Below, piece by piece: positions 9,024 through 18,430 of a stretch of 32,598 bases of DNA. The stretch lies in contig JAFLJU010000218.1 of assembly GCA_022712835.1 (NCBI GenBank), positions 1 through 32,598 on the forward strand, read 5' to 3'. The translations under genes and the position numbers were made by a program. Below the pieces are notes generated by a model. The model made no database searches. It was not told the origin of the DNA and was given only the letters and a program-made list of their open reading frames with translations. Each line of letters opens with the position of its first letter. Position 1 is the first letter of the stretch. This stretch comes from Desulfobacteraceae bacterium. Its GTDB lineage: Bacteria; Desulfobacterota; Desulfobacteria; Desulfobacterales; Desulfobacteraceae.

Positions 9024-9214
9024 TACAGGGCTTTGAGGATAATTTTATGCCCCATAAGGTTGATTTCTTCTATGACCCCCGTGATTTTCATGTGTTCGCC
9101 CAAAAGTCCCTTTAATACAAACATATCCTTGCCGGCCGGTGTGATAGCGGCCACATTTTCCATGATGAGTTTTTCAGTATCATTTTCTCTTAAATATACA
9201 TTTGATTCGCACAT
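9023..9214 (-). CDS. CooT-family nickel-binding protein
   Basis: A 63-residue protein beginning MCESNVYL, with the conserved second-position cysteine that forms the nickel site in the CooT dimer. The rest (VAAITPAGKDMFVLKGLLGEHMKITGVIEEINLMGHKIIL) is the small beta-fold of this family. CooT was described as a nickel protein for carbon monoxide dehydrogenase maturation in Rhodospirillum rubrum, but homologues are widespread in anaerobes that lack that operon. An AAAGGAA Shine-Dalgarno supports the start. It lies 26 bp behind a metallophosphoesterase gene and overlaps the M23-like gene by one base. No CO dehydrogenase or hydrogenase gene is present here, so its client enzyme is unknown. Confidence 0.85.
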   Translation of the reverse strand: MCESNVYLRENDTEKLIMENVAAITPAGKDMFVLKGLLGEHMKITGVIEEINLMGHKIILKAL

Positions 9215-9240
9215 TGTTTTTTTCCTTTGCTATGTTTTTA

Positions 9241-9906
9241 TCAATGGGCTTCCATAGCATTCCCTTGCTTTGCTTGCAAGAAATTAACCCGGGGAGGGTG
9301 GCCTTTTTCAAGATCAATGATGGCACCTGCGCGGATTGTATTTACGGCACAATTTATCACCAGGGTATTTTTGATGAACCCCTGACCTGCCTGTTCATGG
9401 ATGTGACCGCAGAGAAGCATTTTGGGTTGTGCGGTGTCAATAAAGTCAAACAGATTTTGACTGCCTGCACTGAATCTGGCAACTTTATCGCAAACACCTC
9501 TGGGAGGGGGATGGGCCACAAGAATGGTCTCCTTGTTCAGGGGCAAAAGATTTTTCAGCCGCTTTTTTTCCCTGATACAGATTCTGGATGCAAAGGGCAG
9601 GGGGATGGTGCCGTTGGCTCCCACAAAGCCAATCCCTTTAAAATAATGGGGGGATGTGCAAAGAAGCCTTATATTACGGGCATTTTTAATGGATTGTTCG
9701 ATTTTTTTGAAATCTGAATTTCCCCGGATACAAACAATGGGTGTGTCTAATTGGTCCAATTGGGCAATGGCCGATTCCCCATTAAAATAGTGGGTGATAT
9801 CCCCGGCAATCACCATCAAGTCAGGTTTTAGCCTAGTTGTAACTGAACAGATGGTTTCAAGGTTCTCTTTTTTCCCGTGGATATCGGCAACGGCATAAAT
9901 ACGCAT
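9241..9906 (-). CDS. Calcineurin-like metallophosphoesterase
   Basis: A 221-residue phosphoesterase with the full set of dimetal ligands in family order: DIHG (residues 8-11), GDITH, GNSD, AHPPP and GHIHE. It lacks a signal peptide, so it is cytoplasmic. The short, single-domain form resembles YfcE/MJ0936-type phosphodiesterases or predicted ICC-like phosphoesterases. The natural substrate cannot be told from sequence. The ATG is 10 bp after the ExeA-like gene and the gene is followed by cooT, so all four genes at 8475-10951 probably share one transcript. Confidence 0.88.
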   Translation of the reverse strand: MRIYAVADIHGKKENLETICSVTTRLKPDLMVIAGDITHYFNGESAIAQLDQLDTPIVCIRGNSDFKKIEQSIKNARNIRLLCTSPHYFKGIGFVGANGTIPLPFASRICIREKKRLKNLLPLNKETILVAHPPPRGVCDKVARFSAGSQNLFDFIDTAQPKMLLCGHIHEQAGQGFIKNTLVINCAVNTIRAGAIIDLEKGHPPRVNFLQAKQGNAMEAH

Positions 9907-9916
9907 GACAGGCGGC

Positions 9917-10951
9917 TTAGAAAAACATGAAAAACACGGTCACAGCCATTAGGATCAGAACAGCCGTTGCAATAAAATAGCGGATCTGTTTTTTTCTTCC
10001 CTTTTTAGCGGTGTCCATGGGCAGAGGTTTTGTAACATTTGCAACCCGGTTTTCGAGTTGGGGGGGGGTAAAGGTAGGAGGAGGGGATTGTAAAGGCTCT
10101 TGGGCTTGGTTTTGCCGGGGAGATGGAAAATTTTTGGGAGTCATCAGGATGGAAATGTCCTTGACGCATTCTTGTACAATGGGAGCGCCGATCTGTCTTA
10201 AATTTTGAACGTATCCGGTTAAAAGCGCATGGTCGCAGATAATATTAATTTTTCGGGGCAGTCCGTTGGCATATTGGTGGATCCGATTTACGGCATCGGG
10301 GGTGAAGATTCTTTCCGAGGTGCCGGCTACCTGGAGGCGGTATTTGATATATTCGTCTGTTTCTTCAAAAACAAGGGCATCAATATTATAATTTAAGGTA
10401 ATTCTTTGCCGAAGCGCACGGTTTTCAGGCCTGACTAATTTCTCCCTTAACTCATGCTGGCCCACCAAAAATGTGTGGATCAGGCTTTGCCCGTTTTCTT
10501 CAATGTTGGAGAACAGCCGGATTTCTTCCAAAAGTGAGTGGGATAATAATTGGGATTCATCCACCACCAGCAATACTTTTTTGTTCTTTGCATGTGCATT
10601 TTTTAAAAATCGACTGAAGTTAATCAAAAACTGGCTCTTTGATTTAAATATTTTTCTGCTGCCATAGGCCGCCGCAATATAGTTCAGAAAATCAAGCCCT
10701 TCCAGGTTTGGATTGCTGATAGAGACCCTTAGCACATTTTTGTCCAGGTACTTGAAAAGGGCATTTATCAATGTTGTTTTTCCGGTTCCCACATCTCCTG
10801 TCAGCAAAAGAATCCCTGTGTGGGCATCTTTTTGAATACCGTACTTCAGCATGGAGATGGCTTCTCTGTGTTTTTCTCCCAGCCAGAGAAAGGTGGGGTC
10901 CGTACTGATTTGAAAGGGTTTTGCCTGTAAACCGTAAAATGATGTATACAT
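9917..10951 (-). CDS. ExeA/GspA-type AAA ATPase with C-terminal membrane anchor
   Basis: A 344-residue protein starting MYTSFYGLQAKPFQISTDP, the hallmark N-terminus of the ExeA (GspA) ATPase group. Walker A is GDVGTGKTT at residues 52-60 and Walker B is KVLLVVDESQLL near residue 130. A sensor-like NIEENGQSLIHTFLVGQ block follows. A proline/glutamine-rich linker (about 268-310) leads to a single C-terminal transmembrane helix (about 322-341). ExeA works with a peptidoglycan-binding partner to fit type II secretion or polysaccharide-export machinery into the cell wall. In related proteobacteria, homologues also occur in exopolysaccharide loci. No peptidoglycan-binding domain, secretin or export gene is adjacent. 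It lies 108 bp downstream of the NRPS stop and heads the four-gene set to its left. Confidence 0.85.
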   Translation of the reverse strand: MYTSFYGLQAKPFQISTDPTFLWLGEKHREAISMLKYGIQKDAHTGILLLTGDVGTGKTTLINALFKYLDKNVLRVSISNPNLEGLDFLNYIAAAYGSRKIFKSKSQFLINFSRFLKNAHAKNKKVLLVVDESQLLSHSLLEEIRLFSNIEENGQSLIHTFLVGQHELREKLVRPENRALRQRITLNYNIDALVFEETDEYIKYRLQVAGTSERIFTPDAVNRIHQYANGLPRKINIICDHALLTGYVQNLRQIGAPIVQECVKDISILMTPKNFPSPRQNQAQEPLQSPPPTFTPPQLENRVANVTKPLPMDTAKKGRKKQIRYFIATAVLILMAVTVFFMFF

Positions 10952-11059
10952 AGTCGTTATCTTAAGGAAGTATTAAGGGATTTGGAAAAAGTTTACCTGC
11001 TGTTCTTTTCTTTAAGTAAGGGTTTACCAGCGTGTTTGGTATAAATCAAGGGATATTCT

Positions 11060-14000
11060 TTATAAAGGGTATGTGTCAGGGGCTGGGTCTGCCTCAATGG
11101 CTGCCAGAATGCTTTGAAACTGGGCCGGTTGAAACCAATCTTTGTGTTCCGCATCCACATCAATTTGTTTGATTTTCCCCTGAATATAGCTTCTCAGATT
11201 GGGAGTGTTGTTTTTTCTCCATTGTCGGGAATCCAGGAGGACGAGATCACCGGTATAGGGCAGGGGCATATAGGACGCATAGGCTTTCCAAAATGAAGAT
11301 TCCATCAGCCTTTCCTGGGATGTTTCCGGAATGGATTTTCCCAGGGCGGTATATAATTTTTCCCTTTTTCTTTCCAGGTTAAGGAACAGCTGAACCAGCT
11401 TCTCCCGTGTGTTTGGTATTATTTTTTTCAGGGTTTGGAGGGGACCGTGGGGGGGATTTTCATTTAATACGATTCCTTTGGGGGAATCCGGGGAAGGCAT
11501 CTGTTTTTTGTGCCAGAATTCGTCAAGGAAAACAAGCTTTTCCACCTTTTTTCCCAGGGCGGCAAGTTGAATGGCAATTTCAAAGGCGACAATGGAATAC
11601 CGACAGAATCCGACAATGATATAGGGTCCTGTGGGATTGGCCTGGAGGATTTCAATGACGTTTTTCCTGGCGATTTCCCAGAGGTCCATGGAAATAATTT
11701 TATTGTTGACGGTTTTATGGGCAAAGACGGTAACCGTATAAAAGGGATGACCATTGAAATCCTGGTCCAGATATGCCCCGGTATTCTCTTTTGTGCCGGC
11801 AATGAAGAATATGGGGGCTTTTGTGCCCTCTTTCTGGATGGTTTTTATATTTGTGTAATGGAAATTTTTATCCTTTTTCCGAAGTACCTGGGCAAGCTCT
11901 CGTAAAACAGGAAATTTAAATACCACCAGGATGGGGATGGAGATATGGATATTCTTTTCAATGGCGGTGACCAGTCGGATGGCGGTCAAAGAGGACCCGC
12001 CGATTTCAAAAAAGTTATCGGTAGCTTGAACGGCACAGGTTTTGAGGATTTCTTCCCAGATATTTTGTAACTTTATTTCATATTCATCCATAAAGTTGCC
12101 CTCCCCGATTTCCGGGCATGTGTCGTCAGAGAAACGGGTATCGGATGGGTTGGCTTCACCCCCTTGGGTTTCGGGGATTGACATTTCCAGGGTTTTGTAA
12201 TCAACTTTCCCCGAGGCAGTATGGGGGAGGGCCGGGACAACCACCATCTTCGATGGCACCATATAATCCGGGAGTTTGGACCTTAGCCAGGTTTTAAACC
12301 CGTTAGAATCAAAGATTTCCCCCTCTTTTGGGACGATGAATGCCGTAACGGATACATTGTCGTCGACATCCTTTGACAGGGCAATGGCACATGCGCTTAC
12401 CTGTTTATGGCTAAGCGCGGTTTTTTCGATTTCTCCGGGTTCAACCCGGAATCCCCTTATTTTAACCTGTCGATCAATTCTGCCCAAATAAAGAATTTCT
12501 CCGGTGGGCAGCATCATGGCCTGGTCACCGGTTTTAAAAAAACGGTCCTTGTTTTGAAGGGACTCAATTGAGACAAAGGCGTTTTGGGTTTGCGCTTCTG
12601 AGTTTAAATATCCCCTGGCAGTCTGGGGACCGCCTATGTGCAGTTCTCCGGTAATCCCCGGGGGGACCACTTGTTTAAAATGATTGAGGATGCACAAATT
12701 CACATTGGAAAAGGGGATACCAATGGGAACCCGGGAGGTTTTCATGGGAAGTTGGGATAAATCGGCATAGGTGACTGCCACGGTGGTCTCCGTGGGGCCA
12801 TAGGTGTTAAGGAGGCGGATTGAAGATATGTGGGTCTGCCATTTTTTGACCTTGTCGCGGTTGGCTTCTTCCCCGCCAATGATAACCAGCCGAAGGTGTT
12901 CGGGCAGGGTCAGGGTATCGATTTGATCGGCGATCATATGCCAATAGGCTGTGGGCAGATCAATGACGGTCAATTCATGATGGCGGCAGAAATCAAAAAA
13001 TTCTGCCGGTGTCTGTACCATGGTTTGTGGTTTCATCACCAGGGTGGCCCCGGAAAACAGGGTGGGATAGATTTCTTCGGCAGAAGCATCAAAGCTGATG
13101 GATGCAAATTGCAGCACCCTGTCATTGGATTGAAAATCATAGGTATCAGCCGCAGATTTTGTAAATGAAACCAGGGCGCTGTGTTCAATCACTACCCCCT
13201 TGGGAAGTCCAGTGGATCCTGAGGTATAGATGATATAGGCCATATTGTCGGGCCCCACCTGGGTTTCAGGATTGGAGGTCTCCATGGTTTTTATTTGTTC
13301 AAGATCCCTGTCCATCAATAGGATGGTCGCATTTGTTCCACCCATTTTCCTTAAGTTTTTCCGGGTGGTGATAATGAAGTCAGGGGCCGCATCTTCTAAA
13401 ATATACTGGATTCTTTCCTCGGGATAGGAGTGATGCAGTGGGATATAACAGCATCCTGATTTTAATACGCCCAGCAAAATTGCTATTAAATCCGGTGTTT
13501 GTTCCAGGAGGAGCAATACTTTTTTTTCAGGTCCGGCATTTTTCTTGATCAGAAAATGGGCAATCTGGTTTGCAAAGCGGTTTAATTGTTGGTAATTGTA
13601 TGTTGTGTGACCGTCGGTCACTGCCGGAGCCATTTGGTTGATGGATGCCTGGATTTCAAAAAGCTGATGGATGCAACTTCTGGGTTTCAGATGGCGCTGC
13701 CGGGTATTGAGTTTTTCGGCAATTTTTGTTTTTTCCCCTTCGGTTAAAACCGGGAGTTCCATGAGCCGGGCCTGGGGATTTTCCGAGGCGGATTTAAGAA
13801 ATACCGCAAAGTGATCCAGGATCTGCCGGGTGGTTTGGGTATTGAATTTGCGCTGGTCATATTCAATGGTGATCATCAGGTCGTCAACTCCCTGGATTGC
13901 CAGAAAAATGGCGGCAGGGGTTCTTTCAAACAGGGTGATCTTTGAACAGGAAATGCGCTCCTTGTATGGATCCATGGCGGTGTCCAGGGATTGATAATCA

Positions 14001-17000
14001 TAGGAGAAATAGATTTCCGAAAGGGGGACATTTCCCTTAATGGGGCTCAAAGCATGGATATCCGTAAGTGACATATGTTGATGCTCCCGGATCCCCCGCC
14101 ATTTTCTTCGCATACTTGAAATAAAACTTAAAAGTGTCTGTTCCGGATGGACCTGAATCCGAACGGGAATGGTGTTGATATACATACCGGTTTTATCGGT
14201 TTGGCGTTGTTCAAAGTTGCGAACCGATACGGTGGCACCAAAGAGAATATCTGTTTTTCCGGTATAATAACTGAGCAGTACAGCCCAGGCACCCATTAGA
14301 AATGAATTCAGGGTGATCTCATGTTTTTCACACAGTATTTTGAGGTTCCGGGCGGTAATGGGGGATAGCATGGCCTTGTGCAGGCCTGTGGCAAGCGGCA
14401 TGGCATGTTGTTGGCGCCGGCTGTTGATTAATTCGTTTTTCTGGGCTCTGAAGGGGAAAACCATGGGCGTGTCAAAGCCCTCAAGATACCCCGTCCAAAA
14501 TTTTTTGGCCTGGGTTTGTTGTTGTCGGTTTAACCATAGAATATAGTGTTTGAATGATCCTGAAGGGGATAGATCAACGGCCGGATTCTGATAGGCTAAA
14601 AAAAGATCCCGCAAAATGAAAATCATGGACCTACCGTCGGCAATGCAGTGATGAAAACTCCAGGTACAGGTGAATTTGCTGACACCCGTCTTGAACAGAG
14701 CCACCCGAAATGCCGGTGGTTTGTAAAGGGGAAATCCCAGCCGCCGGTCTGCCTTGAGAAACATGTTCAGGTATTCTTCTTTTTCAGACTCGTTGATGCC
14801 ACTCCAGTCATTGTATTCAATTTTCAGGGGGGTTGCCGGGACAATATATTGTTCCGGGTAATCCAATCCTTTCCAGACAAATCCCAGCCGCAGGATATCA
14901 TGGTGACAGATCACCTTTTCCCAGGCCAGGGTGAAGCGGTTGATATCAATATCCTGGTTCATATCAAACAGAATCTGCTCCACATAGCAGCCTGCTCCCT
15001 GGGGAGCCCGAAGGCTTTCCATTAGCATGCCGTGTTGCATGGGGGATATGGGGAAGCTGTTCATGCCGATGATACGGTCAATGGTTGATTCGGGCTGTTC
15101 AATCACGCTTTTGATGATCTGCTGGAATTTGATTTCCATCTGCTCGATTTCTTTTGAAGAAAAGGCGCGAGTCCTGTATTTAAACCAGCCCATGGCACCG
15201 GAATCCTTTTCATACAATTCCAGGGTGATGTCTGTATTTGCCTCGTTGGTTTTGAAATGCAGATATTGAGATTGGGTTTCCAAAAGATCAAGCGAAGGTA
15301 ATTCCATGGTCTGCATCAGAAAAAGGGATTGAAAAATATCTTTGTTATGGTTTTTGTCCTTTCCTTGTCCCTGCTCCTGGACGTATTGGCTGACCTGATA
15401 AAAAGGGATATGCCCCAATTGAAAGAGGGTCTCAAGATTTTTTTTAACCTGGGTCAGAAATTGGCTGAACCCCATTTCTATGCGGATACGATTTCGGGCG
15501 ACCAATGTGTTCATTAAAAACCCGATCACAGGTTCTATTTCCACACTATTCCGGTTGGCATGGGCAAGGCCTGTGACCTGGTCATCCTGATTGGTCTGGG
15601 AGAACAAAAGAAGTTGAAAAATCGATAAAAGCACGGCAAAGGCGCTGGTATGATGCTCCCATGCGATTTCTTTGATCCGTCCATAGTGGGCGGTTTCTAT
15701 TATAATCGGCCAGGTGGCTGCCTCAAATCCCCCGGACCCTGACGAACTATTTTTTGGCAGCCCCATTGGCAGATCCATCATTGGCAGACCCATAAGATAA
15801 GTAGAAAAAAAGGGTTTGGCTTCCTGCCAGAGGGGAATCGCTTTGTTTGTGGTTGAAATAACATGGTTAGGATAGGTCATGTCCGGGTGGGATATCGCTT
15901 TTTCTTCGCCACGGGTCAGCTGGCCATAGACCCGGTTGAGTTCCTGGATAAACAAGGCGGCCGACCACCCGTCAAATATGAGATGGTGGAAGGTAAAGCA
16001 AAGAAGGGCGCGGTCGGCGTCAGCCTTTAAAATAGCCGTTCTGAAAAGGGGGCCTCGCTCAAGATCAAAGGGGGGTTCCACCTGTTTTTTAAGCCATTTG
16101 TCTTTTAGGGCTGCCAGCCCTTTTGTGGGTGTTTCTTGGGGGGTAACATCTGGTTCGGCGGTGATCGAAAATTTTAGTGGGGTCTTTTTTTGCGTCTGAA
16201 AAACCTGGGTCTTGCCCTGGGAAAATACCAGATTCAATGCAGGGTGGTGCTCTTGAATAAAAGCCAGGGCTGCTTTGAGGTGTCCAAGATCGATGTTACC
16301 TAAAACTTCATACACCAGGGGGATATGATAGACGCTAGTGCCGGGATTGAGCTGTTCAAACAGCCAGATAAGTTGTTGATCCGGGAGAAGGGGAAGCATG
16401 TCCGTTGGAAGAATTTTATTTTCAATTGGGTCTGAAGGGGCGGGCACTATTTGATTTGGCACCCTTGGGTTTGACACCCTTTTAAGGGGGATGCGCCGGG
16501 CAAAATTTTTCAGTTCCGGATCATCAAATAATTCATTTACCAACAGGTGGGTATCAAACAAAAGGTTTACACGGGAGATAATTTTTATCCCGAGAATGGA
16601 ATCGCCGCCAAGGAAAAGAAAATTGTCATCCCGGGTGATGGGGGAGACTCTCAGAACCTGTTCCCAGATGGCTCCAACTCCACGTTCCATTGCCAGGATT
16701 TGCTTGTCTTGGTGGGAACTTTGCCTTTCAAGTGGTGCCTTTCTTTTTTCCTCTTTTCCCTTTTTGAAATTGATGAGAGCCCTTCGGTCGATTTTTCCCT
16801 GGGGGGTCTGGGGCAGGGCGGAAAGAGGGATAAAATCTGCTGGCAGCATGGTTCTTGGCAGCTTTGATTTTAAAAAATCAAACAAGGCATTTTTATCCGT
16901 GGTGCCGTTAAAGTAGGCCGTGAGAATTTTCTGATCAGATGACTCTTCTTTTAATACCACAGCTGCCTGGGAGATGCCGGGAAAGGCAGTAATATGTCGT

Positions 17001-18319
17001 TCTATCTCCTGGGGTTCAATTCTGATCCCGTGGTGTTTTATTTGAAAATCGATTCTCCCGGCAAACATCAGATTTCCGTCGGGAAGCCAGAAACCAAGAT
17101 CACCTGTTTTATACATCAGATCTGTGGCATTTTGTGTTGCCGTCGATTCCATGTCGCTCGCAAAAGACGAGATAAATTTTTGAGCGGACAGGTGAGGGTC
17201 TCCCAGGTAGCCAGCTGCCACCTGGATTCCCCGGATGCATATTTCTCCTTTTTCTCCCTGTTTAACCTGGCGGCCTTTTTTGTCTAATAATTGGATCGCA
17301 AGGTTTTGAACTGGTTTTCCAATGGGGGTAATCCTTTGGCCGGCAGAAAGGCCTGAAACCGAAGAATCTGGAACCGAATAAAGTGTGGCGCAAACGGTCG
17401 CTTCTGCCGGGCCATATCCGTTGAGCAGGCAGAGCCCGGGGATTCTATCCTTTATGTCACGGAGCAATTGTTCCGGGATGGGGTTAACCCCGGTTAACAT
17501 TCGCTTTAATGTGTGGGGAAGCTTCGGGGCAACAGCCATTTCAGAAATCATGAACGGCGGGATATAGGCATTGGTGATTCCGTGGATGATCAGCCAGTCC
17601 ATGAATGCCAAGGGGGAAAATCGCACAGAGTCTTCTGGGATATACAGGCAGGCGCCGGTGAGCAGAGCGGACCATATTTCGTAGGTGGATACGTCAAAGT
17701 TGAGATTTGACCACAGGGCGCATTTGTCCTTTGGGCCAATTTTTTTTTCCAGGTTGAATGCATCCATCAGATTGATCACCGCCCCGTGGGGGATGCCAAT
17801 CCCCTTTGGATCGCCGGTTGACCCCGATGTGTGGATGATATAGGCCAATGAATTTAAAGGGGTTTGAACTTGGCCTTCCGGGGGGCTTGGTCTATTATGG
17901 TCGGGGGGGCTTTGAAAAATGGCCCCCTGGGTCTCATCTAAAATCAGAAGGGGGACCTTGTGGGGCAATTCAAGTTTGGGTGCAAGTGAGGGAGTGGTAA
18001 TGATCAGGTCGGGTGCTAAATTGTTTATAAGATTTCGGGTTCGGGAGGGGGGATCATTGATATCAACGGGCGCATAGGCAAATCCGGCTTTTAATACTCC
18101 CAGAATAGCGCTGATAAAGTTAATTCCCGGAGGCAGATAGGTAAGAGCCCTGCCCGTGGAATGGATGTTGCCTGAAGCGATGGCCGATGCAATTTGGTCA
18201 GAATATCTGTCCAATGCCTGGTAGCTGATACACGATTGCTGTGAAACCACCGCTAAATTTTCAGGATGATTTCTGGCAACGGTGCAAAATTTGTGATCAA
18301 GTAATTCTGGGTTTGTCAT
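11060..18319 (-). CDS. Two-module non-ribosomal peptide synthetase, A-T-C-C-A-T-TE
   Basis: A 2419-residue NRPS. Module 1 is an adenylation domain (about 10-515; HTSGSTGDPKG, GYGPAEATV, YKTGD, PQTPQGKIDR) and a carrier domain with phosphopantetheine Ser574 (LGGDSI). Two condensation domains follow: C1 (about 650-1090) with HHLIFDG at 778-784 and C2 (about 1110-1545) with HHCIADG at 1223-1229. Both motifs are intact. Module 2 is a second adenylation domain (about 1570-2070; YTSGSTGLPKG, TYGPTETTV, ASGKVDY) and a carrier with Ser2110 (IGGSSL). A C-terminal thioesterase (about 2155-2410) has Cys2239 in the nucleophile position, Asp2266 and His2392. By GrsA alignment the specificity residues read D-V-Y-Y-L-G-G-V-C-K and D-A-E-D-I-G-T-V-A-K; I do not assign substrates. 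No MbtH protein, phosphopantetheinyl transferase, tailoring enzyme or exporter is adjacent. The ATG has no clear Shine-Dalgarno. Confidence 0.95.
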   Translation of the reverse strand: MTNPELLDHKFCTVARNHPENLAVVSQQSCISYQALDRYSDQIASAIASGNIHSTGRALTYLPPGINFISAILGVLKAGFAYAPVDINDPPSRTRNLINNLAPDLIITTPSLAPKLELPHKVPLLILDETQGAIFQSPPDHNRPSPPEGQVQTPLNSLAYIIHTSGSTGDPKGIGIPHGAVINLMDAFNLEKKIGPKDKCALWSNLNFDVSTYEIWSALLTGACLYIPEDSVRFSPLAFMDWLIIHGITNAYIPPFMISEMAVAPKLPHTLKRMLTGVNPIPEQLLRDIKDRIPGLCLLNGYGPAEATVCATLYSVPDSSVSGLSAGQRITPIGKPVQNLAIQLLDKKGRQVKQGEKGEICIRGIQVAAGYLGDPHLSAQKFISSFASDMESTATQNATDLMYKTGDLGFWLPDGNLMFAGRIDFQIKHHGIRIEPQEIERHITAFPGISQAAVVLKEESSDQKILTAYFNGTTDKNALFDFLKSKLPRTMLPADFIPLSALPQTPQGKIDRRALINFKKGKEEKRKAPLERQSSHQDKQILAMERGVGAIWEQVLRVSPITRDDNFLFLGGDSILGIKIISRVNLLFDTHLLVNELFDDPELKNFARRIPLKRVSNPRVPNQIVPAPSDPIENKILPTDMLPLLPDQQLIWLFEQLNPGTSVYHIPLVYEVLGNIDLGHLKAALAFIQEHHPALNLVFSQGKTQVFQTQKKTPLKFSITAEPDVTPQETPTKGLAALKDKWLKKQVEPPFDLERGPLFRTAILKADADRALLCFTFHHLIFDGWSAALFIQELNRVYGQLTRGEEKAISHPDMTYPNHVISTTNKAIPLWQEAKPFFSTYLMGLPMMDLPMGLPKNSSSGSGGFEAATWPIIIETAHYGRIKEIAWEHHTSAFAVLLSIFQLLLFSQTNQDDQVTGLAHANRNSVEIEPVIGFLMNTLVARNRIRIEMGFSQFLTQVKKNLETLFQLGHIPFYQVSQYVQEQGQGKDKNHNKDIFQSLFLMQTMELPSLDLLETQSQYLHFKTNEANTDITLELYEKDSGAMGWFKYRTRAFSSKEIEQMEIKFQQIIKSVIEQPESTIDRIIGMNSFPISPMQHGMLMESLRAPQGAGCYVEQILFDMNQDIDINRFTLAWEKVICHHDILRLGFVWKGLDYPEQYIVPATPLKIEYNDWSGINESEKEEYLNMFLKADRRLGFPLYKPPAFRVALFKTGVSKFTCTWSFHHCIADGRSMIFILRDLFLAYQNPAVDLSPSGSFKHYILWLNRQQQTQAKKFWTGYLEGFDTPMVFPFRAQKNELINSRRQQHAMPLATGLHKAMLSPITARNLKILCEKHEITLNSFLMGAWAVLLSYYTGKTDILFGATVSVRNFEQRQTDKTGMYINTIPVRIQVHPEQTLLSFISSMRRKWRGIREHQHMSLTDIHALSPIKGNVPLSEIYFSYDYQSLDTAMDPYKERISCSKITLFERTPAAIFLAIQGVDDLMITIEYDQRKFNTQTTRQILDHFAVFLKSASENPQARLMELPVLTEGEKTKIAEKLNTRQRHLKPRSCIHQLFEIQASINQMAPAVTDGHTTYNYQQLNRFANQIAHFLIKKNAGPEKKVLLLLEQTPDLIAILLGVLKSGCCYIPLHHSYPEERIQYILEDAAPDFIITTRKNLRKMGGTNATILLMDRDLEQIKTMETSNPETQVGPDNMAYIIYTSGSTGLPKGVVIEHSALVSFTKSAADTYDFQSNDRVLQFASISFDASAEEIYPTLFSGATLVMKPQTMVQTPAEFFDFCRHHELTVIDLPTAYWHMIADQIDTLTLPEHLRLVIIGGEEANRDKVKKWQTHISSIRLLNTYGPTETTVAVTYADLSQLPMKTSRVPIGIPFSNVNLCILNHFKQVVPPGITGELHIGGPQTARGYLNSEAQTQNAFVSIESLQNKDRFFKTGDQAMMLPTGEILYLGRIDRQVKIRGFRVEPGEIEKTALSHKQVSACAIALSKDVDDNVSVTAFIVPKEGEIFDSNGFKTWLRSKLPDYMVPSKMVVVPALPHTASGKVDYKTLEMSIPETQGGEANPSDTRFSDDTCPEIGEGNFMDEYEIKLQNIWEEILKTCAVQATDNFFEIGGSSLTAIRLVTAIEKNIHISIPILVVFKFPVLRELAQVLRKKDKNFHYTNIKTIQKEGTKAPIFFIAGTKENTGAYLDQDFNGHPFYTVTVFAHKTVNNKIISMDLWEIARKNVIEILQANPTGPYIIVGFCRYSIVAFEIAIQLAALGKKVEKLVFLDEFWHKKQMPSPDSPKGIVLNENPPHGPLQTLKKIIPNTREKLVQLFLNLERKREKLYTALGKSIPETSQERLMESSFWKAYASYMPLPYTGDLVLLDSRQWRKNNTPNLRSYIQGKIKQIDVDAEHKDWFQPAQFQSILAAIEADPAPDTYPL
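15754..15795. repeat. Short tandem repeat inside NRPS C1 domain
   Basis: Three TTGGCAG-headed units start at 15754, 15766 and 15781 (12 then 15 bp, both whole codons). They encode the low-complexity stretch GLPMMDLPMGLP in C1, downstream of its HHLIFDG motif and next to a Ser/Gly-rich insertion (NSSSGSGG). It is probably a surface loop that tolerates length change. Confidence 0.75.
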
Positions 18320-18326
18320 TATATGC

Positions 18327-18353
18327 GTTTTTTTAAATCAGTTTTTTAAATCA
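18327..18353. repeat. Direct repeat in the NRPS leader
   Basis: Two adjacent units, 18327-18340 and 18341-18353, read G-T(7 or 6)-AAATCA and differ only in T-run length. They occupy the place where the NRPS ribosome-binding site should be, and no purine-rich Shine-Dalgarno is visible there. Confidence 0.8.
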
Positions 18354-18430
18354 ATGGGTTTGATGGTTCGTGAGCCCGGGCCCCTGCCAAATAGAGACCC
18401 TATCGAATGGGATTCTTATCCCCTGGAATC

